This document shows positions 27,335-37,119 of a stretch of DNA of 64,000 bases, one piece after another (positions within the stretch are counted from its first letter, which is position 1; every line of letters starts with the position of its first letter). Both the position numbers and the translations under genes were made by a program. The notes beneath the pieces were generated by a model, which did no database searches, was not told the DNA's origin, and worked only from the letters and a program-made list of their open reading frames with translations. The stretch spans positions 372,001-436,000 of the forward strand of contig NZ_PXZM01000003.1 in the NCBI RefSeq assembly GCF_003013395.1, given 5' to 3'. The DNA comes from Brevibacillus fortis (lineage in GTDB: Bacteria > Bacillota > Bacilli > Brevibacillales > Brevibacillaceae).

Positions 27335-28039
27335 TTACAATCGGAATCGAAGCTGATCTCTCTTCACTCCAACTGCCGTTTGTATTTGCAAATCCAGCTT
27401 CAGTTGACGAAGCTGCCCCGTAGATGATTCGTACCATAGTTGGTAGTTGACGTTAATTCCGTTCGTTACATTCGAAGTCAAATCCTGAATGGGGAAGGAT
27501 GGACCTAGCCACATCGATAATAGCGAAGAGACTTCCTCAGGTGGTACCGCTATCCGATATCCACTCCATCCTTGCCCTGCAGTATCTTTCAGGCGTTCAG
27601 GACGAACAGATTGCAAAACTCCCTTGAGCAAAGCTGCGTGCTCATGCGGGGTGAACAGCGCATAGGGCAGTGCGGCATGATCCTGAATCTGACCATCAAC
27701 TCGCACCGACACTGGCTGCCCATCTTCTCTGGCTATTTCAAGCTGGTGGCCACCGATTTCTCCTGCGAGCTGAAATTGTTCATTTCGATATCGCCCATGC
27801 AAGGTCTGATCCTGCATGTATACCAAAAATGAGCGTTCCTCGTCCTGCGTGATCTGCTCCAAAAGCTCCTCTACCGTTGTCGCAGTCTGCTCCGTACCTG
27901 CTGTTTGTTTGACCGCAGACGCAGTATCTGTGCTGTCTGTATTGGCTGATCGACTTACCGTCCCCAATACAATACCGAGGAGGAATAGACCGAGTAGGAT
28001 AGGAATGAGCCACCACAGCATTTTGGGCCGGATGTACAT
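27335..28039 (-). CDS. Membrane-anchored hypothetical protein upstream of ypmB
   Basis: 234 residues with an N-terminal membrane helix (about 8-27), a Thr/Ala-rich linker (30-52) and an extracytoplasmic beta-rich domain. The linker and later strands (HGRYRNEQFQLAGEIGGHQLEI) are typical of secreted lipoprotein-like domains that bind or chaperone other proteins at the wall, but no named family is recognised. It sits where B. subtilis has the unrelated small gene ypmA. Confidence 0.75.
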   Translation of the reverse strand: MYIRPKMLWWLIPILLGLFLLGIVLGTVSRSANTDSTDTASAVKQTAGTEQTATTVEELLEQITQDEERSFLVYMQDQTLHGRYRNEQFQLAGEIGGHQLEIAREDGQPVSVRVDGQIQDHAALPYALFTPHEHAALLKGVLQSVRPERLKDTAGQGWSGYRIAVPPEEVSSLLSMWLGPSFPIQDLTSNVTNGINVNYQLWYESSTGQLRQLKLDLQIQTAVGVKRDQLRFRL

Positions 28040-28117
28040 GTCGTCCCCCCTGTCCCATTTTTGTCTTTAGCCTATGCTATACGGGAAGGTTTTAGAACGA
28101 CACGGAAAAGTTGCTAA

Positions 28118-28146
28118 TCATAGCTTGAGGTCAGGCGGTCATACTA
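28118..28146 (+). promoter_or_regulatory. Sigma-G-like promoter of a small ORF
   Basis: TCATA (28118-28122), 17 bases, then CATACTA (28140-28146). The -10 matches CATWMTA in full and the -35 matches gHATR except for the first base. The start would fall about 20 bases ahead of the GTG at 28173. Confidence 0.4.
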
Positions 28147-28172
28147 CATATACACCCCGAGGAGGTGAGCGC

Positions 28173-28352
28173 GTGACAGCTTCACAACAAACCACATCTC
28201 CTGACATACTTGGGTTTCTGTTGCAGGAATACCGCGTCTCCTGGGCAGGATTGTCGTCTCCCTTGCGTCAATGGTCGCACACACCCACTCTTCATTTTCG
28301 CCATCATCTCCTGACAAAAGCTGTGGCGAAAATGAACAACGGAACGTCGTAG
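28173..28352 (+). CDS. Small hypothetical protein, possibly forespore-expressed
   Basis: 59 residues from GTG, preceded by a very strong site GAGGAGGTG at 6 bases. The product (V-T-A-S-Q-Q-T-T start) has a hydrophobic patch DILGFLLQEYRVSW and a basic, His-rich C-terminus; no family is recognised. A sigma-G-like promoter is in front and a good terminator follows at once, which together make a compact gene convergent with mtaD. Unproven, but better supported than a random ORF. Confidence 0.5.
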   Translation: MTASQQTTSPDILGFLLQEYRVSWAGLSSPLRQWSHTPTLHFRHHLLTKAVAKMNNGTS

Positions 28353-28387
28353 TATCCAATTCCCCTACCTACACCTGCACTTCCTTA

Positions 28388-28415
28388 CTCCTGTCCCCCA
28401 CCTGACAGGAGCCTT
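28388..28415 (+). terminator. Terminator of the small plus-strand gene
   Basis: Perfect 8-bp stem CTCCTGTC (28388-28395) with GACAGGAG (28404-28411), then CCTTTT on the plus strand. It also abuts the mtaD stop codon, but there is no T-run on the minus strand. Confidence 0.75.
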
Positions 28416-29720
28416 TTACCGTTTTAACGTTTGGAATACACGGTTCGCTTCGTAAATCGCGCGCTCCTCATCGATGGTCAACAGTTTATGATTACGCATC
28501 AAGAATTTACCCGCTACAATCGTATCTTTCACATCTCGTCCATTTGCTGCGTACACCACGTGTGAAATCGGTTGGTGGGCTGGGTGGAAATGTGCTTGGT
28601 GACTATCTAGCACGATCAAGTCAGCTTGCTTGCCTACTTCAATGCTTCCGAGTGTTTCCTCTTGGAATACCCCTTCTGCGCCATAACGAGTAGCCATGCG
28701 AAGTGCTTCCTCTGCTGGTACGGCTACTGGATCGTTGTTCACACCTTTGTGCAGGATCGCAGCGAGTTTCAATTCCTCAAACAAATTCAAATTGTTGTTG
28801 CTTGCCGAGCTGTCGGTACCCAGCGAAACGCTGACACCTTTTGCCAACATCTTCGGAACTGGCGCAACACCGCTTGCCAGCTTCAGATTGCTCACTACGT
28901 TATGAGAAACTCTCACGTTGTATTTTGCCAAAATGTCGATTTCTTCATCCGTCAGGTGAACAGCGTGCGCGACGAGTGTTGGGCGATTAAACATTCCCAG
29001 CTTTTCCAAATGAGCAACTGGACGCAGTCCATAGTCCTTCTCGTTTTGCCCAACTTCCCAAGCGGTTTCAGACATATGGATATGAAGCGGCAAGGAAAGC
29101 TCATCGGCTTTTTCGATAATTTGGGTAATAAATTCTGGCGAGCAAGTGTACGGCGCATGCGGTGCCATCATGACTGTAATCCGACCGTCTGCCTGATTAT
29201 GCCACTCTTTTGCAAAAAGAGTCGCGTCTTTCAGCTTTGTTTGACGTTCTTCTTCGGAGCACAGACCGATCATACCTCGGCAAAGGCGTGCACGCATTCC
29301 AGCTGCATCGACTTCCTTCGCCACGACATCCATATGATCATACATATCTACAAACGTAGTAGTTCCAGTACGAATCATCTCGATAAGCGACAATTGGGTA
29401 CCCCATTTTACTGTGTCCCCCGTGAATTGCGCCTCCAATGGCCACATTTTGTCTTCCAGCCATTGTTGCAGCGGCAAATCATCTGCATAACCGCGCAGGA
29501 GGGACATGCCAGCGTGTCCATGTGTGTTGATTAATCCAGGCAGTATGTAGTCCCCTTTTTGATCAATGACTTCATCGTATCCTGCTTCCGAGAGGTCCTC
29601 AGGCGTTGGGCCTACGTACGTAATCTTGTTGCCTTCGAATGCTACGGCACCATCATAAATGACTTCATTCGTATCGTTAGCGGTAATGACTGTTGCGTGA
29701 ATGAGGATCGTCTTTTTCAT
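28416..29720 (-). CDS. mtaD: 5-methylthioadenosine/S-adenosylhomocysteine deaminase
   Basis: Zinc amidohydrolase of 434 residues deaminating methylthioadenosine or S-adenosylhomocysteine (salvage of SAM by-products) in the cytoplasm. Metal ligands are all present: NTHGHAGM, HIHMSE, HAVHL and the catalytic aspartate in LGTDSSASNN. The start at 29720 (MKKTILIH) is chosen because CGGAGTG lies at the right distance; the preceding GTG at 29729 is inside that site. It follows rex by 16 bases and may share its transcript. Confidence 0.92.
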   Translation of the reverse strand: MKKTILIHATVITANDTNEVIYDGAVAFEGNKITYVGPTPEDLSEAGYDEVIDQKGDYILPGLINTHGHAGMSLLRGYADDLPLQQWLEDKMWPLEAQFTGDTVKWGTQLSLIEMIRTGTTTFVDMYDHMDVVAKEVDAAGMRARLCRGMIGLCSEEERQTKLKDATLFAKEWHNQADGRITVMMAPHAPYTCSPEFITQIIEKADELSLPLHIHMSETAWEVGQNEKDYGLRPVAHLEKLGMFNRPTLVAHAVHLTDEEIDILAKYNVRVSHNVVSNLKLASGVAPVPKMLAKGVSVSLGTDSSASNNNLNLFEELKLAAILHKGVNNDPVAVPAEEALRMATRYGAEGVFQEETLGSIEVGKQADLIVLDSHQAHFHPAHQPISHVVYAANGRDVKDTIVAGKFLMRNHKLLTIDEERAIYEANRVFQTLKR

Positions 29721-29736
29721 AGTATACACTCCGTTC

Positions 29737-30360
29737 TTACGTCAAGTAGTAGGCCAAGCTTTGCAGGTTGGACGTCACATCCGCATAGTGAATGCGAACA
29801 TCTTTTCCTGCGCGAATCGTCGTAGGGGCGAAATTCAAGATCCCCCTGATACCCGCTTGAGTCAACTGATCACATACGGATTGCGCAGCAGGTGCCGGTA
29901 CCGTAATAATCGCCAGCTTAATTTGCTTGTTTACGATCGTTTCTTCCAGCTCTGATAAAGGCTGGATCGGTATACCTGCGACCTTTTTGCCCTGCTTTTC
30001 GGGGTTATTGTCAAAGATGGCCGCAATCCGCATGTTATCTTTCAAATAAGCGTTGTAGTTACTAATGGCATGGCCCAAATGTCCAGCTCCGACCAAAGCC
30101 ACACGGATTTCATCCGTTAGCTTCAGAATTTCACGTATTTTTTCCACCAAATAATCGACATCATAGCCGATTCCTTTTTTTCCAAAATCACCAAAAGCTG
30201 CAAGATCTTTTCTGATTTGGGCAGGATTCACATCAAGATTCTTGCCCATCTGTTGGGAGGAAACGGTGGTCACCTCAACCTGCTGCAAATAACTGAGGTA
30301 ACGCAGATAAATCGGCAAACGACGGACGACCGCTTCCGAAATCTTTTCGTGTTTTGCCAC
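29737..30360 (-). CDS. rex: Redox-sensing transcriptional repressor Rex
   Basis: Represses fermentative and respiratory genes until the NADH/NAD ratio rises. 207 residues: winged helix (1-80, LPIYLRYLSYL and NPAQIRKDLAAFGDFGKKGIGY), then a Rossmann domain with GAGHLGHA (91-98) and a C-terminal domain-swap helix. The qcr operon and other respiratory genes are the kind of target expected, though no perfect Rex box was seen in the window. It lies 15 bases after the lipoprotein gene. Confidence 0.96.
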   Translation of the reverse strand: MAKHEKISEAVVRRLPIYLRYLSYLQQVEVTTVSSQQMGKNLDVNPAQIRKDLAAFGDFGKKGIGYDVDYLVEKIREILKLTDEIRVALVGAGHLGHAISNYNAYLKDNMRIAAIFDNNPEKQGKKVAGIPIQPLSELEETIVNKQIKLAIITVPAPAAQSVCDQLTQAGIRGILNFAPTTIRAGKDVRIHYADVTSNLQSLAYYLT

Positions 30361-30375
30361 GTTCGGTCTTCCCCC

Positions 30376-31275
30376 CTAATTCTTTTGCTTCAAAATCCGA
30401 TATTCTTTTCCATTCGATAAAATGGTAATGGAACCGTCGTGGCTGGTAATATATGTCTCCGCCCATGACTCCCCCAAGCGCTCCATGACTTCCGTCTGAC
30501 CTTCTTTCATTTGATCCCGCGATCGGCCTGTTTGAATAATGGCGACCTGCGGATCGACCTGCGTCAGAAAGGGTTGCGTAGACCCTTGATTGCTCCCCTG
30601 ACCGGCTACCTTGAGCACTTCCGCCTTCAGCTTGTCATTTTTTTGTTCCAACAGTCTCTCTTCTGCTTTTTCATTCACGGCGCTCATAAATAAAAACCGT
30701 AATTGACCGTGCATCAATCGAAAAACGAGAGAATTGTTCTGTGGCGATAAAAATAATGGCTCATCCGGAAGCAAAACTTCCATGGAGATTTCTTGGTCAA
30801 GAGTAAGTACTTGTCCTTGTTCTGCTTCCATCTGCTTTTGGTTGGGGCGAAGCAGCACGACATGGCGAATCGATGGTGAGATCAGCTTGGGCAAAATGAC
30901 GGCATCTACAAGCACTTGCTGGCTTAATGAAGCGTAGCCTCCCATATATTCAGGCTGATCGTTCGTCAACACCACATAATCGAGCCGTGTGATCTTAAGC
31001 TCTGCCAAACGCGCTGAAAGAACGGGCCAATCTTCTGCCGTACCCGTATCAATCAGCATCGTTTTGCCACCTGGCATTCTCAAAAGTGTACTTTCACCAT
31101 GAGGAAGTGCCAAGTAGGTGATAATGAGACCAGAAAAGTCCTGTTCGGTCTCCGTTTCAAACGGATCTTCGATCTTCACTGCTGCTTCTAGCAAATGACT
31201 GTCAATCGAGCATGCGCAAAGGAAAATCGCACAGAGAACCACAATCCACCAACGCCACGCTTTTTTCCATAACAT
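30376..31275 (-). CDS. Metallo-beta-lactamase-fold lipoprotein without zinc ligands
   Basis: 299 residues. Lipobox L-C-A-C ends at C22 after a Trp-rich membrane segment. The body matches the ComEC/YdjC-like metallo-beta-lactamase fold (LIITYLALPHGESTLLRMPGGKTMLIDTG), but the HxHxDH metal motif reads TNDQPEYMGG (104-113): every ligand is replaced. The fold is kept and catalysis is presumably lost. It may bind a ligand or act as a sensor next to Rex. The family of single-domain ComEC-tail proteins is otherwise secreted and enzymatic. Confidence 0.83.
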   Translation of the reverse strand: MLWKKAWRWWIVVLCAIFLCACSIDSHLLEAAVKIEDPFETETEQDFSGLIITYLALPHGESTLLRMPGGKTMLIDTGTAEDWPVLSARLAELKITRLDYVVLTNDQPEYMGGYASLSQQVLVDAVILPKLISPSIRHVVLLRPNQKQMEAEQGQVLTLDQEISMEVLLPDEPLFLSPQNNSLVFRLMHGQLRFLFMSAVNEKAEERLLEQKNDKLKAEVLKVAGQGSNQGSTQPFLTQVDPQVAIIQTGRSRDQMKEGQTEVMERLGESWAETYITSHDGSITILSNGKEYRILKQKN

Positions 31276-31316
31276 TTATTTTATCACCTTAATCCCTATG
31301 AGACTATTGCTTCATT

Positions 31317-34220
31317 TTATGAATCTGACAGGGATTGCATACTAAGGAATGGTTCTATGCGCTCTCGCAGCGTTGGCCATGAACCACTTTCGATCTGAAA
31401 TGGCGGCAAAGATTTAAGGAATGAACGTCCATATCTCGACTCAACCACACGAGTGTCGAATACGATCACGACCCCGCGATCCAAGTGATGGCGAATCAAT
31501 CGCCCTACACCTTGTTTGAATTGCAAAACGGCTTGTGGAAGAGACAAAGACATAAAGGCGTTCTTTCCTTCTGCCTTCAACAGCTCTGCCCTGCCTTGAT
31601 ATACAGGATGATTCGGCGGAGCAAATGGGAGGCGAACAATGACTAAGCTGCTCAGCCATTCCCCCTGGATATCGACACCTTCCCAGAAGCTACTCGTCCC
31701 TAGCAGAACACTTCTCTCCATGCTTCGGAACAGACGTACCAGCTTGCTCCGATTGTTGCTATCGATGCCGTGACCGAATAACGTATACGGTTCTGGAGCC
31801 TCCGCAAGCCGTTCCTTCATCGCTTGGTAAACGAGTCGAAGCATCGAGTGGGAGGTAAACAGAATCAGCGTCCTTCCTTTCGAAGCCAGTACGACATCAA
31901 CGCAACCCTGAATTACCTCTTCTAAATACGTATGGTCACTCTCTTTGCCCGGTGCGGGGAAATCTGATGGAATCAACAGCAGCCCCTGCTCTTCATAATG
32001 AAACGGCGAAGGCAGTGACAAGGTACGCACTCGTTCCTCAGGTAGTTGGTCAAGACCAAACTGGCTTTTGATGTAGGAGAAGCTGTTTTTGACAGTCAGA
32101 GTGGCTGATGTCAAGATCAGACTCCGCTTCTGCGCGAAAAGCGGTTCTGCCAGTGAGTCGGCAACCTTCAAGAGTGCTGCTGACAAATGGACCTGCTTGC
32201 GAGCTGTCCGGGACTCTACTTCCATCCAATATACATACTCGGCATCCTGCTCAAGTAAAAAGAAGTGAAGTAGCTCCACGGCGTTTTGCCAGTCTTTGAT
32301 CAGACCGAATAAATCCGTCAGTAGACTGCGTACGGCAAAAGGAGGCTTTTCTTCTTGTGGAGTGGTTCGCAAAAGCTGCTCGATGCCCGCAGCGTGTGCT
32401 GTCATCCCTTCAATCAGCTTTTTGGTTACTTTGCGTATTTTCTCGTGTTTGCCTACAAACGATTCGATCCGATAACGTACTGTCTCACGTCCGGCGTCTG
32501 TCGTTTCCTCCGCGCGCCCTGATGCCCATGAATACAAGAGCTGCGTCCATTGCTGCGCTTTCTCTCGCAAAGAAGCGGACTGCTTTCTCAGCTCCTGAAG
32601 CATTGTGGCAACATCTTCTTGTACGGTAGGCATCCAGCTTTGCAGTTCTTCTGCGAAGCGGGCAATAGCCCCACTCTCTTCAAGCGATGCACGATCTAAC
32701 AAGAAGAGAAGCTGCGTAGTTGAAAACTGCTTGCCTAAATGCTGTGTCGCGGCATCCTCCAAATGATGGGCCTCATCAACGATGGCAACTTCATACGAAG
32801 GGAGGATTCTGTTTTCCGCTTGCAAGTCGCTGATAAAAAGGGCGTGATTGACGATGAGTACGTCAACATCGCGTGCGCGTTCCTTCGCCTGGAAATAGTA
32901 GCAGCGGCTAAACCAAGGACAAGCCCGATTCAAACAAGAGCTCGTATCACTTTTTACCTGCTGCCATAGCAGTTGACCACTTGGGGGCATGCTCAGCTCT
33001 TCCACGTCACCGGTAACGGTTTGCGTGAGCCACGTCAGCATCTGTCCTTTGACCAACCGCATTTCTTGGCTGCTTCCTTCTACAGGTTCGTCTACGGCTT
33101 GTTCAAATTTACGCAAGCATAAGTAGTTTCCTCTGCCTTTTAGTGTCGAAGCTGTGAAGGAAAACGGCAACGACTCCTGCAAGGTAGCGATTTCCTTATG
33201 GAATAGCTGTTCCTGCAATTGAATGGTGTTGGTACTGACCACCAGCTGCTGCTGATTGTGATGGGCCCAAATAATCCCCGGCAAGAGGTAGGCTAATGAT
33301 TTTCCCGTACCTGTCCCTGCCTCTACCAGTAAATGCGCACCATCCTCCATTGCCTCATAGACGGCATGCATCATCGCGTCTTGAGCATCCCGACGTTGAT
33401 ACCCCGTCATTTTAGCTTGCATGTGCCCGTTTTCGCCCAAAACATCCTCGAGCTGATCAGCAAACGCTTTAGTCACGCCCGCATCGATATGGGGACGTTT
33501 CAGAGACACCGTTGCTTTTTCTTCTCGCTTCCGAAGGGCCAGCTGGCGATAAATATCCCACATGTCTGAGGAATCCGTTTCTTTTGGCGTTCCATCCAGC
33601 TCTGGCAGTTCTATGAGCTTTTCCATTTCGATCTGACGTAAAAGAACCTCGATATCAGAGCGAAACGAAGAGACGAGCATCTGTAGCCGCGAGATCGTCA
33701 CAAGCGGCATTTTCTTTAAAATATCCAGCAAGTGGAGAAAGAGCTGCGCCGTGGCAAGTGCATCGCTGTCTGCTTGATGGGGATTATCGTGCTCTATGTC
33801 CAGCTCAGACGCTAGTTCTCCGAGTCTATAGCTATTTTGCATTGGCAAAAGAACACGGGATAGCTCTACTGTATCAAGCACATAGCCATCGAACGCATAA
33901 TAGCCCTGGCTCAGCAGGGCTTCTTGTAAAAATTGGAGATCAAAGCTTGCATTATGTGCAACAAAAGCTCGTCCGTCCAATAAACGCAAGAAATCTGGAA
34001 ATACTTCTTCCAAGGAAGGAGCATTTTCAACCATCTCATTGGTAATCCCTGTTAATTGGGTAATAAATGGGGGAATATCCTGGCCAGGATGAATCAGGGT
34101 GGAAAAACTCTCGGTAATCTGCCCGTCATCGATTGCGACGGCACCAATCTGAATGATGCTGTCTCCTTGGCGTGGATGGCTTCCCGTCGTCTCAAAGTCT
34201 ACAACTAGTAATCGATTCAA
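31317..34220 (-). CDS. dinG: DinG-family helicase with N-terminal DEDD exonuclease
   Basis: 967 residues. N-terminal DnaQ-like 3'-5' exonuclease (about 1-170, catalytic VVDFETTG with D8 and E10), then a superfamily 2 helicase of the XPD/DinG type: Walker A AGTGTGKS, DEAH box VDEAHHLED and C-terminal motif VGRLIRHHLDRG. Cysteines in NYLC and CLNRACPWFSRC fit an iron-sulfur cluster. In B. subtilis the gene lies at the same place. It acts on DNA in repair or R-loop removal. Confidence 0.94.
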   Translation of the reverse strand: MNRLLVVDFETTGSHPRQGDSIIQIGAVAIDDGQITESFSTLIHPGQDIPPFITQLTGITNEMVENAPSLEEVFPDFLRLLDGRAFVAHNASFDLQFLQEALLSQGYYAFDGYVLDTVELSRVLLPMQNSYRLGELASELDIEHDNPHQADSDALATAQLFLHLLDILKKMPLVTISRLQMLVSSFRSDIEVLLRQIEMEKLIELPELDGTPKETDSSDMWDIYRQLALRKREEKATVSLKRPHIDAGVTKAFADQLEDVLGENGHMQAKMTGYQRRDAQDAMMHAVYEAMEDGAHLLVEAGTGTGKSLAYLLPGIIWAHHNQQQLVVSTNTIQLQEQLFHKEIATLQESLPFSFTASTLKGRGNYLCLRKFEQAVDEPVEGSSQEMRLVKGQMLTWLTQTVTGDVEELSMPPSGQLLWQQVKSDTSSCLNRACPWFSRCYYFQAKERARDVDVLIVNHALFISDLQAENRILPSYEVAIVDEAHHLEDAATQHLGKQFSTTQLLFLLDRASLEESGAIARFAEELQSWMPTVQEDVATMLQELRKQSASLREKAQQWTQLLYSWASGRAEETTDAGRETVRYRIESFVGKHEKIRKVTKKLIEGMTAHAAGIEQLLRTTPQEEKPPFAVRSLLTDLFGLIKDWQNAVELLHFFLLEQDAEYVYWMEVESRTARKQVHLSAALLKVADSLAEPLFAQKRSLILTSATLTVKNSFSYIKSQFGLDQLPEERVRTLSLPSPFHYEEQGLLLIPSDFPAPGKESDHTYLEEVIQGCVDVVLASKGRTLILFTSHSMLRLVYQAMKERLAEAPEPYTLFGHGIDSNNRSKLVRLFRSMERSVLLGTSSFWEGVDIQGEWLSSLVIVRLPFAPPNHPVYQGRAELLKAEGKNAFMSLSLPQAVLQFKQGVGRLIRHHLDRGVVIVFDTRVVESRYGRSFLKSLPPFQIESGSWPTLRERIEPFLSMQSLSDS

Positions 34221-34311
34221 ACGCTGTCACCTCGTAACCTGGGCGGAAACATTCAATCCGCACCCATTCACATTCGGCAACGATGGGAAATATTCCTGCT
34301 CTCCTGTACAT

Positions 34312-35778
34312 TTAAGGCTGTACGAGCTCGGTTTGCATTTCTGATTGACCGAGCTTGCTTGCACACAATTGTAGATAGATGGGGATTTCCCATAACTGTT
34401 CTGCGAATGGCAATGCCCGTTGAAAATATTGTTCAGCTAGGCGCCAATTTTCTTCCACAACCGCGATTCTTCCCAGATGAAGATACCCTAACGAACGTAC
34501 ATACGGCTCAGCGTCTTCCAGGAAATACTTTGCTAACCGTTTCGCCTCTTGTGTATCCCCAAGCTTTTCATATGCGGAAATCATCCCGGATTGTCCGAGA
34601 CGATTGTCTCGGTTTTTCTCCAGTATGATCCGAAACGCTTTGATTGCTTCGTCTACCCTTCCGTCAAACAAAAGCATCCATCCATAACTAAAAAGAAAGT
34701 CGTCATTTTCAGGTGCAAGACTGATTGCTTTTTTGACGAGCGTCAATGCGCGCTTCGTACCCGCTATGAGCCAAGTATTCCAAGCCAAGCCATGCCACGT
34801 CCACCCATCTTTTGGTAAACGCTCAGCCAAAAAGTGATAGCAAATTTGTGCCCGGTGGTAGTTGCCCACTGTTTCGTACAGAGAAGCCATTTCCTGAAGA
34901 GTATCGCTGTCCAAATCACGTGTCGGCAGCTGCAAGCCTTTCGGTGGACTCCATTCCACCGTCTGATCCATCGTATGCAGTAATTTGGCAGCACGCAGCC
35001 ATAGCATCTGCGCTTCCCAATCGTGCTCGTTTTCTTCTAGATACGGTTCTAATTCGTCCAAAGCTTCCTGTGCATCGCCATCCCTTAAATAGCATAGCGC
35101 GAGGTTGTATTTGGCTTCTTCTTGTTCTGGCTTGATCTCGAGAGACGTCTTAAAAGCTTGTGCCGCCTCTAGCCATTGCTCCTCCTCTGCCAGTATGCAT
35201 CCGATGGCATTGAAGCTGATGGCCACAATGGTAGGTGAGCTTGCTGTCCTGCCGAGAAGACGGAATTCCCGAAAGGCTAATTCTTTCTCCTCACACAATA
35301 GGAGACTGTAGGCGTAGTACAGGCGGCCACTTTCCCAGTCTGGTGATTTTTGGACTAATTCTGCAAAACACTTTTTCGCGTCCTGGAACATGCGTAAATG
35401 ATAAAATCCTTCCCCACGACGAAAAATCGGCTCATATAGATTGGTTTCCGGGGAATGGTCTTTCTTTTTTCCGTCTGCTGTTTTTTTCATTTCAACGGCC
35501 TTTGGTGCTTCTGTATTCACCTGCGACTGTTGCGTCTTTTTCTCTTCTGCCGGAAGCTGTCCTTCCATTTCCTTGATACTTCGAATGGCATTCGATAATT
35601 TTTCTTCGAATTGAAGCCACAGGTCTACGACTGTATCGCTTACTTGACGCAATTGAAACAATTGTTCCGCGAGCTGAAGACGCTCTTTTTCAGAAGCCTT
35701 CTGCCACTTCTCTTCAATCGTCTGCGCTTTGTTACGAAGCGTATGGAACCAGTCTTCGATTTTCACAAGAAAAGCCAC
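34312..35778 (-). CDS. TPR-repeat protein
   Basis: 488 residues without a signal. The N-terminal 90 residues are helical and charged (AQTIEEKWQKASEKERLQL), a Lys/Glu-rich linker follows, and from about 115 to the end a long row of tetratricopeptide repeats (such as WLEAAQAFKTSLEIKPEQEEAKYNLALCYLRDG). Probably a cytoplasmic scaffold; partner unknown. It sits between panD and dinG in the same direction, 90 bases before dinG. Confidence 0.85.
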   Translation of the reverse strand: MAFLVKIEDWFHTLRNKAQTIEEKWQKASEKERLQLAEQLFQLRQVSDTVVDLWLQFEEKLSNAIRSIKEMEGQLPAEEKKTQQSQVNTEAPKAVEMKKTADGKKKDHSPETNLYEPIFRRGEGFYHLRMFQDAKKCFAELVQKSPDWESGRLYYAYSLLLCEEKELAFREFRLLGRTASSPTIVAISFNAIGCILAEEEQWLEAAQAFKTSLEIKPEQEEAKYNLALCYLRDGDAQEALDELEPYLEENEHDWEAQMLWLRAAKLLHTMDQTVEWSPPKGLQLPTRDLDSDTLQEMASLYETVGNYHRAQICYHFLAERLPKDGWTWHGLAWNTWLIAGTKRALTLVKKAISLAPENDDFLFSYGWMLLFDGRVDEAIKAFRIILEKNRDNRLGQSGMISAYEKLGDTQEAKRLAKYFLEDAEPYVRSLGYLHLGRIAVVEENWRLAEQYFQRALPFAEQLWEIPIYLQLCASKLGQSEMQTELVQP

Positions 35779-35848
35779 CCCCTATGAGGCATGAGTACTT
35801 TCATTGTCTCACAAGGCAGGTGGCTCTATGCAGGAAGCGACAGATCGC

Positions 35849-36232
35849 TTACAGAATCGTCGCGTGTACTTCTTCTGCAATCAATTCTTTGATCTGATTT
35901 TTTTCATCCATGATGGCGACACGTGGCTTGTAGGTTCTCGCCTCTTCATCCGTCATCATCGCATAGGCAATAATAATGACGATATCGCCCTCTTGTACGA
36001 GACGTGCAGCTGCTCCGTTCAAGCAAATGACGCCACTACCTGGAGCACCTTCGATGACGTATGTTTCCAGACGTGCTCCGTTGTTGTTATTGACGATTTG
36101 TACTTTTTCATTAGGCAAAATATCCAGTGCATCCAACAAATTTTTGTCGATGGTAATACTGCCAACATAGTTCAAGTTTGCCTCGGTTACCGTTGCGCGA
36201 TGGATTTTTGCTTTCATCATGGTGCGGAACAC
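35849..36232 (-). CDS. panD: Aspartate 1-decarboxylase precursor
   Basis: Makes beta-alanine from aspartate for pantothenate and CoA synthesis. 127 residues; the self-cleavage site YVGSITID has Gly24-Ser25, where Ser25 becomes the pyruvoyl group. Conserved catalytic residues K9, Y22 and the [17 protein letters not shown] region are present. GTG start with GGGAGG 8 bases ahead. Third gene of panBCD. Confidence 0.96.
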   Translation of the reverse strand: MFRTMMKAKIHRATVTEANLNYVGSITIDKNLLDALDILPNEKVQIVNNNNGARLETYVIEGAPGSGVICLNGAAARLVQEGDIVIIIAYAMMTDEEARTYKPRVAIMDEKNQIKELIAEEVHATIL

Positions 36233-36252
36233 TAAGAATTCCTCCCTTTTCT

Positions 36253-37119
36253 CTACTTGATTGTTGTAATCGTATTGTCGATCAGGCGTGTTTTGCCAAA
36301 ACGAACAGCTAGCGCGATGATGATCGATTGACCTGCTGTTTCCTGCTCGACTGGTGCAAGCGCTGGATAGCTCAAGATTTCCACATAATCAATATCAGCC
36401 AGCGGCTTCTCGGAAATGATATGCGTCATACGATCTTTGATTTCTGAAAGAGCCATACCCTCTCCCAACCATACTTTTGCATGCTTCAAGCTCTGTGATA
36501 GCACTAGCGCTTGTGCGCGCTCGTCCGCTGACAAGTATACATTTCGAGAGCTCATGGCAAGTCCATCCGCTTCGCGTACAATTGGGCATGGAACGATTTG
36601 AACTGGCATCGACAAGTCGTGAACCATTTGCGTTACAACGGCTACCTGCTGGGCATCCTTTTGTCCAAAAAAGGCGTAATCGGGCTGGACAATTTGAAAC
36701 AATTTATTGACGACGGTCGATACGCCATCAAAATGGCCTGGGCGAGAAGCTCCACACAATGGAGACGTCACATTCGCAACTGAAATATTGGTCAACATCG
36801 GCTTTGGATACATCTCGCTGACTTCCGGGGTAAATAGGAAGTCCACTCCCGCATCTTCAGCCAATTTGCTATCCCGTTCGATATCACGCGGATAGCGTTC
36901 AAAGTCCTCATTCGGCCCAAATTGCAGCGGGTTTACGAAAATGCTCATCACGACCAAATCGCATACTTCACGGGCAGCTTTCACCAAGCTGAGATGTCCT
37001 TCATGCAGAAATCCCATAGTCGGCACCATCCCGATCGTTTTGCCTTGCCGACGTGCTTCTTTTAAATGAACGCGCATCTCTGCAATTGTGGAGACTTGCT
37101 GCATCATCGTTTGCATCAT
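36253..37119 (-). CDS. panC: Pantothenate synthetase
   Basis: ATP-dependent condensation of pantoate with beta-alanine. 288 residues of the nucleotidyltransferase fold with [14 protein letters not shown] (HIGH-like motif) and KMSKS-like AMSSRN region. The start overlaps the panB stop by 4 bases (ATGA), so translation is coupled. Second gene of panBCD. Confidence 0.96.
   Translation of the reverse strand: MMQTMMQQVSTIAEMRVHLKEARRQGKTIGMVPTMGFLHEGHLSLVKAAREVCDLVVMSIFVNPLQFGPNEDFERYPRDIERDSKLAEDAGVDFLFTPEVSEMYPKPMLTNISVANVTSPLCGASRPGHFDGVSTVVNKLFQIVQPDYAFFGQKDAQQVAVVTQMVHDLSMPVQIVPCPIVREADGLAMSSRNVYLSADERAQALVLSQSLKHAKVWLGEGMALSEIKDRMTHIISEKPLADIDYVEILSYPALAPVEQETAGQSIIIALAVRFGKTRLIDNTITTIK

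Noticed and set aside
28626..29534. Long plus-strand ORF opposite mtaD
   Set aside because: The minus frame has all metal ligands of a known enzyme; the plus frame has no start signal or recognisable domain.
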